Below are positions 9,130 through 18,232 of a stretch of DNA of 64,000 nt, in pieces. The stretch is from an uncultured Aquimarina sp. (GTDB taxonomy: Bacteria; Bacteroidota; Bacteroidia; Flavobacteriales; Flavobacteriaceae). A program made the translations under genes and the position numbers. The notes under the pieces are model-generated. The model had not been told where the DNA came from. It worked only from the letters and a program-made list of their open reading frames with translations, and ran no database searches. Position 1 is the first letter of the stretch. The number at the start of each line of letters is the position of its first letter. Location of the stretch: contig CANLYR010000018.1 of NCBI GenBank assembly GCA_947495425.1, positions 1 to 64,000 of the forward strand. The letters are read 5' to 3'.

Positions 9130-9912
9130 ATGATAAAATTTGAATATCACAAAATCGTTACAATTGAAGAAAATTCTCTGTTAGAGAACCGATTATATAA
9201 TTTGTTTAAAGCGACTATTAGTAATCAGGTTTCTATTTCTCATTTTAGAAAGCTTTTTTCACAGTATGATAGTATGGATATGCACATTATGATAAAAAAT
9301 GGCAAAGATATAGGGATGTCATATTTTATGTTTTGTAAAAATTCAGAGTATAAAAAAGATCTCTACATACGTCTAGGTATAGGAATTATTAAAGAAGAAA
9401 GAGGAGGTTCTTTTTTTCCAAAAAGTATAATCTTAAAAACAATGCTTAAGGCTAGATTAACGTATTGTTTTAAGCATATTTATATGGTGGCTATCACAAT
9501 GAATCCGATAGTGTATCTAGCTACTTGTAAGTATTGGAAGTATACATACCCAAACCCTGATATTGAAACCCCACGAAGCATATTTGATTTAAAGAGTAGA
9601 GCAATGCATCTATTTAATTTAAATGAAATTGAAGATGACATTATTGGTATTCCTTTTTCAATGCCAGAGATTGAAGATGCAAAAAAGAAATTTTCGGATG
9701 TTGAAAGTGATAATAATTTTATTAAATATTTTGCTACAAAAGTTAATATAGAACAAACTGATAGAGGTTTATTAACAATAATCCCAGTTGATTATAAAAA
9801 TCTGGTAATTGTTGTTTTTAGAAAAACAAGAACAGATATAATGAGGTTTTTATTTAAGATCATGAATGAGAAAGTTATGCCTGTATTAGAAAGTTATAGT
9901 CCGGTAAGATAA
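9130..9912 (+). CDS. orphan protein of unknown function
   Basis: 260 residues, no signal peptide, no clear membrane segment. The middle (residues 70-135: YIRLGIGIIKEERGG, then hydrophobic AITMNPIVYLATCKYW) faintly resembles an acyl- or acetyltransferase-like fold in which a neighbour's position is compared, but I cannot place it in a family and this is a guess. Codon use and AT content are like the surroundings, slightly richer in A+T. It has its own promoter and a strong terminator, so it is a single-gene unit. Confidence 0.75.
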   Translation: MIKFEYHKIVTIEENSLLENRLYNLFKATISNQVSISHFRKLFSQYDSMDMHIMIKNGKDIGMSYFMFCKNSEYKKDLYIRLGIGIIKEERGGSFFPKSIILKTMLKARLTYCFKHIYMVAITMNPIVYLATCKYWKYTYPNPDIETPRSIFDLKSRAMHLFNLNEIEDDIIGIPFSMPEIEDAKKKFSDVESDNNFIKYFATKVNIEQTDRGLLTIIPVDYKNLVIVVFRKTRTDIMRFLFKIMNEKVMPVLESYSPVR

Positions 9913-9932
9913 AGTGTTTTGAATATACTCAA

Positions 9933-9974
9933 ACACAAAACCCTCACAGGTATTAACCTGTGAGGGTTTTGTGT
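9933..9974. terminator. 18-bp perfect bidirectional terminator
   Basis: An 18-bp perfect stem (9933-9950 with 9957-9974) around a TATTAA loop, containing CCCTCACAGG and its complement. It lies between convergent genes ending at 9912 and 9984, and the A/T tract built into each stem end gives U-rich tails both ways. Confidence 0.85.
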
Positions 9975-9983
9975 ATTAGAGGA

Positions 9984-10832
9984 TTAATATAAAACAGCTA
10001 AGGCTGTTAAGTCGTCTTCGTTAAAAGGTCTGTCACTTCCATCAGTGCACGATAACATAAATGATGCAGCTTCAAGAGTTGCACCTTCTGGAGTGCCTGG
10101 GATTAAGTTAGCTCCTATACCAGCGTCACCTTCATCAACCGGATCACCACCACAAGAGATACTTCTATCAAAAAAATCTGTATGTCTAAATCCAATACAG
10201 TGCCCCATTTCATGCGCTACAATGGTCGCTATTCCCTCTGTAGAAATCCCAAAATTGGCATTAAGAACTCCACTTAATGAAATGTCATCAAAGGGGTCCC
10301 CAGCATCTGTTGGGAAGCCTGCTGATCCTAGAACCCCAAAAAGCTCGAATAAGAAGTTTAATCTAGAGATTACTATATCTGCAGTTCTGATATTATCAAT
10401 CCTCTCAAAAGTAATTTCAAGGTTTTCTGCATTATAGCGATCAATGGCTAAGTCAATTGCAGCACTAGTAATTGCATCAAATCCACCTGCGCCACCAGCA
10501 CGAGCAAATATGGTTATATTTCTATTACCGTTTGTAGCGACCAAATTATTAGTGCTGTACTGTTTTTCAGAAATAGTAAAGCTATTACTTTTTGTTCTTG
10601 ATTTCATGATATAATCCCGAGTAAGGTAAATATCACCTTCTACCAGATACCCTTCTTTAAATTCGATTGGTGGTTGATCTGTAATATTAAAGCCTGAAGC
10701 TTTTAGCGCAGTTAGAACATCCTTAGGTACGTCTTGATTTACTGTCGCTTGCTGTTCATCTTGTTGCTCACAGGCAACAAAGAAAATACTCAATAAGAGC
10801 GTGAGTGCTACTACTGAATTGAATTTTTTCAT
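9984..10832 (-). CDS. M57-type (HEIGH) metalloprotease lipoprotein
   Basis: 282 residues with a lipobox ending in Cys21 (FFVAC), so it is anchored outside the cytoplasm. The zinc motif HEMGHCIGFRHTD begins at residue 207 (HExxHxxGxxH), which identifies the dual-action HEIGH/M57 group of metzincin-like peptidases. A downstream GTPEG...SFMLSC supplies the methionine turn. A pro-like region of about 100 residues precedes the catalytic domain. A paralogue with the same layout is encoded at 33411-34247. It stands alone, converging on the terminator at 9933-9974. Confidence 0.88.
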   Translation of the reverse strand: MKKFNSVVALTLLLSIFFVACEQQDEQQATVNQDVPKDVLTALKASGFNITDQPPIEFKEGYLVEGDIYLTRDYIMKSRTKSNSFTISEKQYSTNNLVATNGNRNITIFARAGGAGGFDAITSAAIDLAIDRYNAENLEITFERIDNIRTADIVISRLNFLFELFGVLGSAGFPTDAGDPFDDISLSGVLNANFGISTEGIATIVAHEMGHCIGFRHTDFFDRSISCGGDPVDEGDAGIGANLIPGTPEGATLEAASFMLSCTDGSDRPFNEDDLTALAVLY

Positions 10833-10964
10833 GTTATTAAATATTTAAGTTGAAGTTAAACTTCTTAAATATAATCTAAAAAACATAAAAAATTAAATCG
10901 TAATATGTTAATTAAGAATACTTTAGGTTTATTTTTTTCTTAATGATTGATGCGTAAATCGCTC

Positions 10965-11624
10965 TCAAATCTTATCATTTAACCATGTTTTAAATTGATA
11001 AAAATTTTGTGGTGCCACACCGTGACCAACCGGAAATTCGTTTAAGGAAGTTTGTATTCCTAGTTCTGCAAGCCGAACGGGAGCTTTGCGAGCCCAATCT
11101 ACAGGAATTACCTGATCTACATTGCCATGCGAGCAGTAGATGTTTACGTTTGAGAACTCCTTGTTTTGATACCCATCTTTTAAAATATCTTCGTTAAGGT
11201 ATCCACTCAGGGCGATCACATTTTTTACTTTTTCTGGATAGGAGAGGGCGACAGCATAGCTTAAAATAGTTCCCTGGCTAAATCCCAACAGGGTAACATT
11301 TTTAGCATCTAGCTCGTACGCTTGGACTGCTTCAGTAATAAAATTAGCAATCTTATCTCTAGATGCTGCAGCTTGTTTGTCATCACTAAACTTTCCTTGA
11401 GTATTGTCAAAATGAATAGCATACCAGGCATTGCCATAAGGTTGCATTGGGTATGGAGCTCGAACTGATATAATAAAAAGCTCTTCTGGTAATTCTGCAG
11501 CAAAAGAAAAAAGATCATTTTCATCACTTCCATAACCATGAAACATAAATAAAACAGGAGTTTTATCTTTTTTGATGGTTGGTGTTTTGATTATGTGATG
11601 TAGAGAAAGAGATTGCGTTTGCAT
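10965..11624 (-). CDS. phospholipase/carboxylesterase family alpha/beta hydrolase
   Basis: 219 residues. FMFHGYGSDENDLF (about residue 27) is the oxyanion-hole strand, GFSQG (about residue 114) holds the nucleophilic serine, and an aspartate in GNVDQVIP and histidine in VGHGV complete the triad. The family (Abhydrolase_2) contains small cytosolic carboxylesterases and lysophospholipases. The gene begins 4 nt downstream of the end of the membrane peptidase gene and is last in the minus-strand run starting near 16069. Confidence 0.88.
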   Translation of the reverse strand: MQTQSLSLHHIIKTPTIKKDKTPVLFMFHGYGSDENDLFSFAAELPEELFIISVRAPYPMQPYGNAWYAIHFDNTQGKFSDDKQAAASRDKIANFITEAVQAYELDAKNVTLLGFSQGTILSYAVALSYPEKVKNVIALSGYLNEDILKDGYQNKEFSNVNIYCSHGNVDQVIPVDWARKAPVRLAELGIQTSLNEFPVGHGVAPQNFYQFKTWLNDKI

Positions 11625-11628
11625 AGTG

Positions 11629-12438
11629 TTATCTTATTTGTAAATGTATATGATCGTCATGTCTCACAGCCTGACATCCTTGAAATCTAATTTTATGACT
11701 TTGTATACCCAGACGATGTCGTAAATGAGGCTCTATAAATGTTGTATTTACCTGTTTTTGTTTTACAATTGCCAAAAGTAAATCTTTTGTAGCTTTTTCA
11801 GAAAATTTCAGGCTCTTGTTTATTGTTCCAAAAGTAATATATTTAGTAAAACCGTATTTCCAATACCCACTTTGTTTGCAAATTTTAGTTTGTTGGTATT
11901 CTTGTTTTGATGGAGATTCAAATACCCCATATCCACTTATCGAAGGTTTTTTATTTACGATATTATATTCTTCATCTCTGTATATAAATGAAATATCAAT
12001 TTTCTTGCCATCATTATGGCTAAGGTGTGGAAGTAATGGAAAATCATTAATAAACGGAAAATTAGCGTCTAAATACACTAGTTTGAGCCCTGGGTTTGAT
12101 TTTTCTAAAGAATCAGCAATTTCATAAAGTGTAGTATGTAATCTAGGGTTTACATAATTTCTATTCAAAAGTTTGGTAAAGAAAGTATGGGCCTCGATTT
12201 GATTTGTGTCCTTTATTTTTTCTCGACCAAAAACAGGAGCAAGGTATGGAATAATAAAAAAAGTGATGATAGTGTAAGAGATAGTGAATATACCGACTTT
12301 TTTGATTCTGTATCGATTACTATTTTTTTTAAGAGCTATTTCAACGATAAGATATATTATCCCACCAATTTGGGTTACTATGGTGAGGAGGCAAAATAAA
12401 AGAAATTTTAGAATGTATTTTAAAGCTTTTTTGAGCAT
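11629..12438 (-). CDS. membrane-anchored LAS-type metallopeptidase-like protein
   Basis: 269 residues with two N-terminal membrane segments (about 8-35 and 48-70). The soluble part carries SHNDGKKIDI (H141 and D148, spacing H-x6-D) and a C-terminal RHDDHIHLQIR (H260, H263, H265). This pairing is the zinc site of the LAS peptidase fold, as in the murein endopeptidase MepA (M74) and D-Ala-D-Ala carboxypeptidases. It could therefore cleave peptidoglycan cross-links from the inner membrane, but overall similarity to MepA is low and this is inferred from the motif. It lies just upstream of the esterase gene (4-nt gap). Confidence 0.7.
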   Translation of the reverse strand: MLKKALKYILKFLLFCLLTIVTQIGGIIYLIVEIALKKNSNRYRIKKVGIFTISYTIITFFIIPYLAPVFGREKIKDTNQIEAHTFFTKLLNRNYVNPRLHTTLYEIADSLEKSNPGLKLVYLDANFPFINDFPLLPHLSHNDGKKIDISFIYRDEEYNIVNKKPSISGYGVFESPSKQEYQQTKICKQSGYWKYGFTKYITFGTINKSLKFSEKATKDLLLAIVKQKQVNTTFIEPHLRHRLGIQSHKIRFQGCQAVRHDDHIHLQIR

Positions 12439-12495
12439 ATGCTATAGTGGTAGTTTGAAGTCAAATGCAAATACTCACTTCATTACTATAATCGA

Positions 12496-12825
12496 TTATT
12501 TGATAAAACTAAACCAATTCTGAAAAAAAGGCCCTAGAATTGGAACTGTTTTTTGCTCTTCTTTGATTGCTGTTATCAAACCAAAAACCCAAAGTACAAA
12601 AATAAATATGTAGAAGGCTGATGAGATCGCCCACGAATCAAAAACACTGGCTAGAGCACCCAGAAGGTAAAATGAAATATTAACTCCCAGAGCTTGACGA
12701 ATATGAAAACTAGCAAATTGGTTTTTATCGTCCTGATTCATAAAAAAGGCAATTATAGTTCCAATAATAGTAATATAAGCTACAATTGCTGCTGTTTTTC
12801 CTTGTTTTGCGTAATCGGATTGCAT
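12496..12825 (-). CDS. DUF4870/Tic20-like small membrane protein
   Basis: 109 residues with three hydrophobic segments and the pattern FASFHIRQALGVNI, which matches the conserved FHxxQA(L) box of DUF4870/Tic20-like membrane proteins. Function in bacteria is unknown. It is placed between the dihydroorotase-like gene and the membrane peptidase gene on the same strand. Confidence 0.8.
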   Translation of the reverse strand: MQSDYAKQGKTAAIVAYITIIGTIIAFFMNQDDKNQFASFHIRQALGVNISFYLLGALASVFDSWAISSAFYIFIFVLWVFGLITAIKEEQKTVPILGPFFQNWFSFIK

Positions 12826-12893
12826 AATGATTGATGAATTATAATGTATTATATTATGTAAAAAGACTTGATGCGTTTAGCCAGAAATATTAT

Positions 12894-14147
12894 TTATTTC
12901 AATACTATTTTTCCATTTGATAGTATGCCATAGGTATACCCTCGCATTTGCTTTCCTATAAATGCGCTATTTTTTGATGTAGATAGTATATGATTTTCAG
13001 TAAAAATTACATCTCCTTTTGGATTAAATAACGTTAGATCTGCTTTTGCGCCTTTGTCAATAATGGTACTTTCTATGCCAAATATAGATTTCCCTTGAGT
13101 TAGCATTTTTATTGTCTTCTCAGTCTCTAATATGGTATTGAGTATGCCAAAACCACTTTCGAGGCCAATAGTACCATATTTAGCATTATCAAACTCTACA
13201 TTTTTATGTTCAATATCCATAGGTTGATGATCACTAGTGATCATATCTATAGTACCATCCAGGATTCCTTGTTGCAAAGCTTCTATATCTGTTTGCGTTC
13301 TCAAAGGCGGTAATACTTTATAATTAGTATCGAATGCTACTAATTCAGAATCTGTAAGTGTTAGATGATGAATACTCACACTACAGCTTACTTGTAATCC
13401 CTTGGTTTTTGCTTCTTTTATTAATGCGACCGATTTTGCTGTAGAAATTGTTGGAATATGTAATTTACCACCTGTATATTCTAATAAAAATAGATCACGG
13501 GTTATTTGCAATACTTCTGCCAAAGCAGGAATTCCTTTGAGTCCAAGTATTGTACTTTGTTCTTCTTCATTAACTATTCCGTTACCTGCAATATTATTTT
13601 CCTGAGGGTAGGATAATACTAGTCCATCAAAATTTTGCGCATAGAGTAAGGCTATTTTTAATAAATTTGGATTCTGTATTGCCTTCTTACAATCTCCAAA
13701 AGCTATGGCACCCGCCTGCTGCATATCATATAGCTCTGCCATGTCTATTCCAGCAGATTTCATAGTTAATGCGCCTAGAGGATAAAGTGTTACTGCATTA
13801 TATTGCGCTTTTCCTTTGAGAAAACCTATAGAAGCGCTATTGTCTGTTATTGGAAATGTATTAGGATTTAAGGCTATCGCGGTAAACCCACTTTTTGCAG
13901 CTACATCTAGCCCATGTGATATAGTTTCTCGTTCTTCATATCCTGGTTCTCCAAAACTTACGCTACTATCAAACCATCCTTGAGATACATGCAGATTTTC
14001 TAATGTAACTTCTTTAATTTCGTTCTTAACATGGATAGCCGTATTTATATCTGTAATGATACCGTTTTCGATTAAAATATCAACCGTTTTGTTGTGAAAA
14101 GGTGACTTTGGATCAATTACAGTTGCAGCCTTTAGTAAGAAATTCAT
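12894..14147 (-). CDS. dihydroorotase-like protein lacking metal ligands
   Basis: 417 residues with the full amidohydrolase layout of dihydroorotase. The motif that should read DxHxHxREPG reads DSSVSFGEPG (residues 60-69), so both N-terminal metal histidines and the substrate arginine are lost. The usual carboxylated lysine region reads GAIAFGDCKK. TSDHQP near residue 305 keeps the catalytic aspartate. By analogy with PyrX it may be a non-catalytic partner, or pyrimidine synthesis may rely on another PyrC. It overlaps the BatA-like gene by 4 nt (ATGA), implying translational coupling. Many flavobacterial homologues are named dihydroorotase on global similarity. Confidence 0.85.
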   Translation of the reverse strand: MNFLLKAATVIDPKSPFHNKTVDILIENGIITDINTAIHVKNEIKEVTLENLHVSQGWFDSSVSFGEPGYEERETISHGLDVAAKSGFTAIALNPNTFPITDNSASIGFLKGKAQYNAVTLYPLGALTMKSAGIDMAELYDMQQAGAIAFGDCKKAIQNPNLLKIALLYAQNFDGLVLSYPQENNIAGNGIVNEEEQSTILGLKGIPALAEVLQITRDLFLLEYTGGKLHIPTISTAKSVALIKEAKTKGLQVSCSVSIHHLTLTDSELVAFDTNYKVLPPLRTQTDIEALQQGILDGTIDMITSDHQPMDIEHKNVEFDNAKYGTIGLESGFGILNTILETEKTIKMLTQGKSIFGIESTIIDKGAKADLTLFNPKGDVIFTENHILSTSKNSAFIGKQMRGYTYGILSNGKIVLK

Positions 14148-16069
14148 TTTAGATATTTTAATAGTAATATTTCAATTAACAAGAATATCAGGGCAAAAAT
14201 AATAAACCATTTCCAAAGTTCATCCACACGAGTCTCTTCTTTTATTTGATCTAAAAGCTCGGTTACAGATTCGCTTACCTGATAATCTGCCGTAGTGTTG
14301 AGGTCGTAGTATTGTAAATTACTTTCAGCGCTGTTATAGTTGTAACTAACATGTTGAATAATCTTGTCTTTATCCTGAAGTTTATAAACCCCAGCTTTGG
14401 TAGGTACTTCATCTGTAGTAATACGTACTTTGGTAGCAAAACTTTGTTGCAAAGGAATACTATTTTCCTGATCTGAAATCAGAGATAATATTCCATCTTG
14501 ACCCAACGATATCGGAATGTCGTAAGAATTTGTTTGGCCAATAGTATAGGATATGCCGGTATGCTGCAAACTTTGCTTCGCAATATTATATAGCGTAGGA
14601 ACAATTAGTGGTGAATTTTTGAAATTTGAATTTTCGGTATTAATTGCAGCCGTAAATACATACAAACCATTAGTTTTAAATAAGAATGGACTATTGTCTT
14701 CAAAGTATAAAATGATATCAGATGCATTGGTTTGATAATAGCTATTTACTTTTGGGTATTGAAAATTCATTACTTTTTTATCAAACACACCTCGGTATAG
14801 TGGGTGCGAAAAGTTGATCGTGGTAATCTTTTTTTCTTGAGTTTTTTCTGCTAGTAATCCAAAAGAAGAAAAACCACTAATAAACTGTTGATATGAGGTT
14901 AACTCTCCCGTGTTGGCTGGTATAAAGCAAATTTTACCACCCTGGCTGGCAAAAGGTTTTAAAGCATTTGTTAATGATATAGGGATTTGTTTAATTTCGT
15001 TAATGATGACTAAATTAGCAGTACTGATATCATTATAATTTAATGCTTCTAAAGAACTGCTTATTAGGGTGAATTCATCTGATGTAAAGATGTTTTTGAT
15101 AAAATTATCATTAGCTTCATTAATAGCAACAACCTTTATTTTTTCTGGAGTATTGATAGTAAAATACCTCGAATTATCAAAAGTAATGGCAGGGTCTTCT
15201 ATAGTAACACGACCGTTTATTTGGGTATTTTCATCTAAACGAAATTCTGAAGTAGCTGTACCGTTTTTAGGAATTGAAACTGCTGTTTTCCCAATTAATT
15301 TATCATCATTGTATAGGGCGATAGACGTATGCTCTGCATTGGTATCGATATTACTAAGTACTACCTGAAGCATCAAATCGTTATTTGCATTACGTTGAAG
15401 GGATAGACTATCAATAGCGATATTTTGGCGGGTTACTGGTAGTAGTTGTACTAAGTTTGTTTTTGTATAGGCATCTGTTGGTAATACAAATGTATCTTCT
15501 TTTTGCTGAAAATCAGAAACCATAAGTATACGTTTAATGGTTTCAGGAGAAGAGCTCAGTAGTTGTTTCGCTTTTAGATAAGCTGCATTGTATGGTAATT
15601 GGTTAGCGCTATAATCGAGTTGAAGAAGGTCGTTTTGTATGTCTTTTTTAGATACATTAGTAAACGTTTCTGTATTAGAAAAAAGAGATATCATTTCGTC
15701 TTCTGGTAAATCACTAAGAATTTCTTGCACAGCTCTCTTTAATAAAGGACCTTTTGATCCTTTGGCCTGCATGCTAAATGAGTTATCCAGATAGATTACT
15801 GTTTCACTTTTTTTACCTACAATCTCATCTGAAGCCAAAAAGGGTTGTGAAAAAGCAATAATAACTCCTGCAAAAATTAATAAACGGGCCAGGAGTGTAA
15901 GCCATTTTTTGAGTTGCGAACTTTTACGGGTTTGTAGTGTCACAGCTTTTAGAAACTGAACATTGGTAAAATCTACTTTCTGGAAACGGCGTAATTGAAA
16001 TAAATGAACTAAAATAGGAATGATAAGGGCAAATAGGGCGTAAAGAAATTCTGGGTGTTTAAACTGCAT
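14144..16069 (-). CDS. BatA-type membrane protein with VWA-like domain
   Basis: About 641 residues from the ATG at 16069; a longer reading to 16090 adds seven residues but the BatA-type start MQFKHPEFLYAL fits better. The N-terminus has the double membrane hairpin of BatA domains (LFQLRRFQKVDFTNVQFL), then a VWA-like fold with YLDNSFSM (about residue 95) holding the DxSxS metal site, a long beta-rich periplasmic-type part, and a C-terminal membrane helix (WFIIFALIFLLIEILLL). Such proteins sit in the inner membrane of Bacteroidetes near aerotolerance-type operons. Coupled to the following dihydroorotase-like gene. Confidence 0.85.
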   Translation of the reverse strand: MQFKHPEFLYALFALIIPILVHLFQLRRFQKVDFTNVQFLKAVTLQTRKSSQLKKWLTLLARLLIFAGVIIAFSQPFLASDEIVGKKSETVIYLDNSFSMQAKGSKGPLLKRAVQEILSDLPEDEMISLFSNTETFTNVSKKDIQNDLLQLDYSANQLPYNAAYLKAKQLLSSSPETIKRILMVSDFQQKEDTFVLPTDAYTKTNLVQLLPVTRQNIAIDSLSLQRNANNDLMLQVVLSNIDTNAEHTSIALYNDDKLIGKTAVSIPKNGTATSEFRLDENTQINGRVTIEDPAITFDNSRYFTINTPEKIKVVAINEANDNFIKNIFTSDEFTLISSSLEALNYNDISTANLVIINEIKQIPISLTNALKPFASQGGKICFIPANTGELTSYQQFISGFSSFGLLAEKTQEKKITTINFSHPLYRGVFDKKVMNFQYPKVNSYYQTNASDIILYFEDNSPFLFKTNGLYVFTAAINTENSNFKNSPLIVPTLYNIAKQSLQHTGISYTIGQTNSYDIPISLGQDGILSLISDQENSIPLQQSFATKVRITTDEVPTKAGVYKLQDKDKIIQHVSYNYNSAESNLQYYDLNTTADYQVSESVTELLDQIKEETRVDELWKWFIIFALIFLLIEILLLKYLK

Positions 16070-16177
16070 TCCTATATAACATTTTGTCAAATATACTATA
16101 AGATTTGGGATTGAAGGTTTTGGGTTAGCGAAAATTTTAAGACCTCGTTTTTAATAATAGATCAATTATAAGTAACA

Positions 16178-16217
16178 CAAAAAGTAACTTTAGAAGAATA
16201 TTCTTAAGCTACTTTTT
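16178..16217 (-). terminator. terminator after the sigma/membrane protein operon
   Basis: Complementary arms AAAAAGTA and TACTTTTT with an inner AAG/CTT pairing flank a self-complementary AGAATATTCT loop. On the minus strand the hairpin ends in a T-rich tract, directly after the gene ending at 16241. Confidence 0.6.
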
Positions 16218-16240
16218 TGCAGAGAAATAAAATGGATTAC

Positions 16241-16861
16241 TCATTCATTTAATGAATTGAGTACATTTTTTAATTTGTCTATATGTCTTACATATAAATT
16301 ATCTGCCCATTTTATAGTAATTATATAAATAAAGAATGTGGTAATTAGATAACCAAATATTAACGAGATTATACCAGTAACACTTATGTCTAATAAGAAC
16401 CATTTTTGAAAAAGGTTTTCATCAAAATTAGTAGACCCCAATAGAAGTGCTGTTATTGATATTGGTAACAATATGGATCCAGAAATGATCGCAGTTTTAT
16501 AAACTTCTAAGGTGAGTTGTATATCATGAATAAATAGGAGTATTGTTTCCTTTGTTGAACTTTGAACACTCTCTGTTTTTTTTAAGAACCAGATCATTTT
16601 TGTGACATAACCTAGGGTCATTAGAGCGGTAAGAAACATAAAAATATAATAGACCGCTCTAGGAAACTGGTGTAACTTCATGAAACTTGGAGCTACAAAA
16701 AAAATTACAATACATAGTAGTTGTGTAATGATTTCTCCTTTCATTGTTTTTCTGATCCGTAGTATTGGCATTTCACTTTTTTTGAGTATTGCCAAAGACT
16801 CAGGGACATGAGGTGCATGATCCTCATTTTCTAATGCTGATTTAATATTGTCAAAATTCAT
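16241..16861 (-). CDS. four-helix membrane protein, putative anti-sigma partner
   Basis: 206 residues: a cytosolic N-terminus of about 40 residues and four membrane segments (near 45-63, 68-90, 120-142, 155-180). No zinc-binding anti-sigma HxxxCxxC motif is visible. It overlaps the ECF sigma gene by 11 nt, the usual arrangement for a sigma factor and its membrane-bound regulator, so an anti-sigma role is inferred from position only. Confidence 0.75.
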   Translation of the reverse strand: MNFDNIKSALENEDHAPHVPESLAILKKSEMPILRIRKTMKGEIITQLLCIVIFFVAPSFMKLHQFPRAVYYIFMFLTALMTLGYVTKMIWFLKKTESVQSSTKETILLFIHDIQLTLEVYKTAIISGSILLPISITALLLGSTNFDENLFQKWFLLDISVTGIISLIFGYLITTFFIYIITIKWADNLYVRHIDKLKNVLNSLNE

Positions 16862-17354
16862 AACCTTGTTGTTTTATAATGTCTTGTAACTTCTTTTTTG
16901 TTCTATTAAGCTTGACCCTTGTATTTACAGGAGACAACCCCAGATTTTTACTAATTTCCTCTCCAGAGAGCCCATCTATATACTGCAGGATAATTGCTTT
17001 TTCTATCTTGTCTAATTGATAAACCGCTTTGTAAAAATGAATCAATTGCGTTTCTTTTTCACTAGTATCATCCTGCATTGATATTGGTTGTAACCGCTCA
17101 TTTCTAATAGTATCGTTTCTTTTTTTCTCTTTTTTAAAGAAAACAATAGCGGTATTAAGTGCAATACGATACAACCAAGTAGAAAATTGACTGTTCCCCT
17201 TAAATGAAGCCAACGATTTCCAGGTTTGCAATATAATCTCCTGAAAAAGATCTTCGCGGTCATTGTGGTTTTCAAAATATATCCGTATTACTTTATATAT
17301 GATCCCTTTATGAGTAACAATTTTTTGCAGAAATTCCTTTTCGGTTAGTTCCAA
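16851..17354 (-). CDS. ECF-type RNA polymerase sigma factor
   Basis: 167 residues. Region 2 has YFENHNDREDLFQEIILQTWKS-like sequence (about 27-48) and FSTWLYRIALNTA (57-69); region 4 has IEKAIILQYIDGLSGEEIS with a helix-turn-helix (about 118-150) ending in KLNRTKKKL. It is placed 14 nt after the GumN-like gene and overlaps the downstream membrane protein gene, forming a three-gene unit that probably controls an envelope stress response. Confidence 0.9.
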   Translation of the reverse strand: MELTEKEFLQKIVTHKGIIYKVIRIYFENHNDREDLFQEIILQTWKSLASFKGNSQFSTWLYRIALNTAIVFFKKEKKRNDTIRNERLQPISMQDDTSEKETQLIHFYKAVYQLDKIEKAIILQYIDGLSGEEISKNLGLSPVNTRVKLNRTKKKLQDIIKQQGYEF

Positions 17355-17368
17355 AATAATTTGGTGGT

Positions 17369-18232
17369 TTAATTAAGCACTGGAGTAACAATATACCCCT
17401 TCTTTCTTAGTAGCTGTATTACCCCGTTTTCTCCTACTAAGTGTGCTGAGCCTACAGCAAAGAAATTACTTCCTTCCTCAAGCATTAAAGGTATTTTCTT
17501 TGCCCAATTTTTGTTTCTATATTCTAACAACCATTTTTTATTGTTGGGGTCCATATATTTTTCATTAGTTATCTGCGCAAATAATTCTTCAAGATTTTCT
17601 TTGTTATAAGCTGTTACCAATAATGGAAACATTTTTTCATATTCATCAAACAAATCCAATTGTTGTAAAAGAAAATCTGTTGGGTAAGCTTTTTCAAAAT
17701 ATCCTAATTGCTCATTAACGGTTTCTAACCCCTTTATAGGCTTTCCCTGTTGTTTGGCAAGTGCAGATAACTCAAACTCATACATTTTCTTTTCTGTGCA
17801 TGGTAAGTTTTGTAAAATGGATAGAGAGTAGATCGTACTTAAGGTATAATTATCCACTTGTGCCAAGGTCATTCCCATTTTATCCTTTAAAAAGGTTGAT
17901 AACTTGGCAAGTTGTATTTCTGTAAGTTGTTCACTCAGTTTTTGTTTTCCTAAGGCGCCTTGCTGAAGGGATTTAAACTCATTTGGATCTGTTATATTTA
18001 CTTCCATAACCAATTGATCTGTTGCTGCCAAAGCTTTTGAAATTTTATCTTTTATTTTAAAATCTTCTTTACAGATAACATGTATAGTCCCCATTAGAAA
18101 TGATGATTTTTTATGGTTCTTGTGGTCGATTTTCCAAAGCATTGAGTTTTCTAACTTAGAATCTTGCGATTTGGTAGTTTGTGTTGTTAGCATTGTAATA
18201 AACAAAACGAGGAGATAACTGATAGTCTTCAT
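17369..18232 (-). CDS. TraB/GumN family protein
   Basis: 287 residues with a signal peptide (residues 1-22). FLMGTIHVICKED (about 45-57) and the late FFAVGSAHLVGENGV (about 260-274) are the two GX2H boxes of the TraB/GumN (Tiki-like) fold, which may be metal-dependent proteases. It is exported and precedes the sigma factor gene by 14 nt on the same strand, so it is probably part of the same regulon. Confidence 0.9.
   Translation of the reverse strand: MKTISYLLVLFITMLTTQTTKSQDSKLENSMLWKIDHKNHKKSSFLMGTIHVICKEDFKIKDKISKALAATDQLVMEVNITDPNEFKSLQQGALGKQKLSEQLTEIQLAKLSTFLKDKMGMTLAQVDNYTLSTIYSLSILQNLPCTEKKMYEFELSALAKQQGKPIKGLETVNEQLGYFEKAYPTDFLLQQLDLFDEYEKMFPLLVTAYNKENLEELFAQITNEKYMDPNNKKWLLEYRNKNWAKKIPLMLEEGSNFFAVGSAHLVGENGVIQLLRKKGYIVTPVLN

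Noticed and set aside
10045..10437. 130-codon plus-strand frame
   Set aside because: Fully opposite the M57 protease, whose zinc motif and lipobox are unmistakable.
11816..12127. 103-codon plus-strand frame
   Set aside because: Lies opposite the LAS-type membrane protein gene; its product has no motif.
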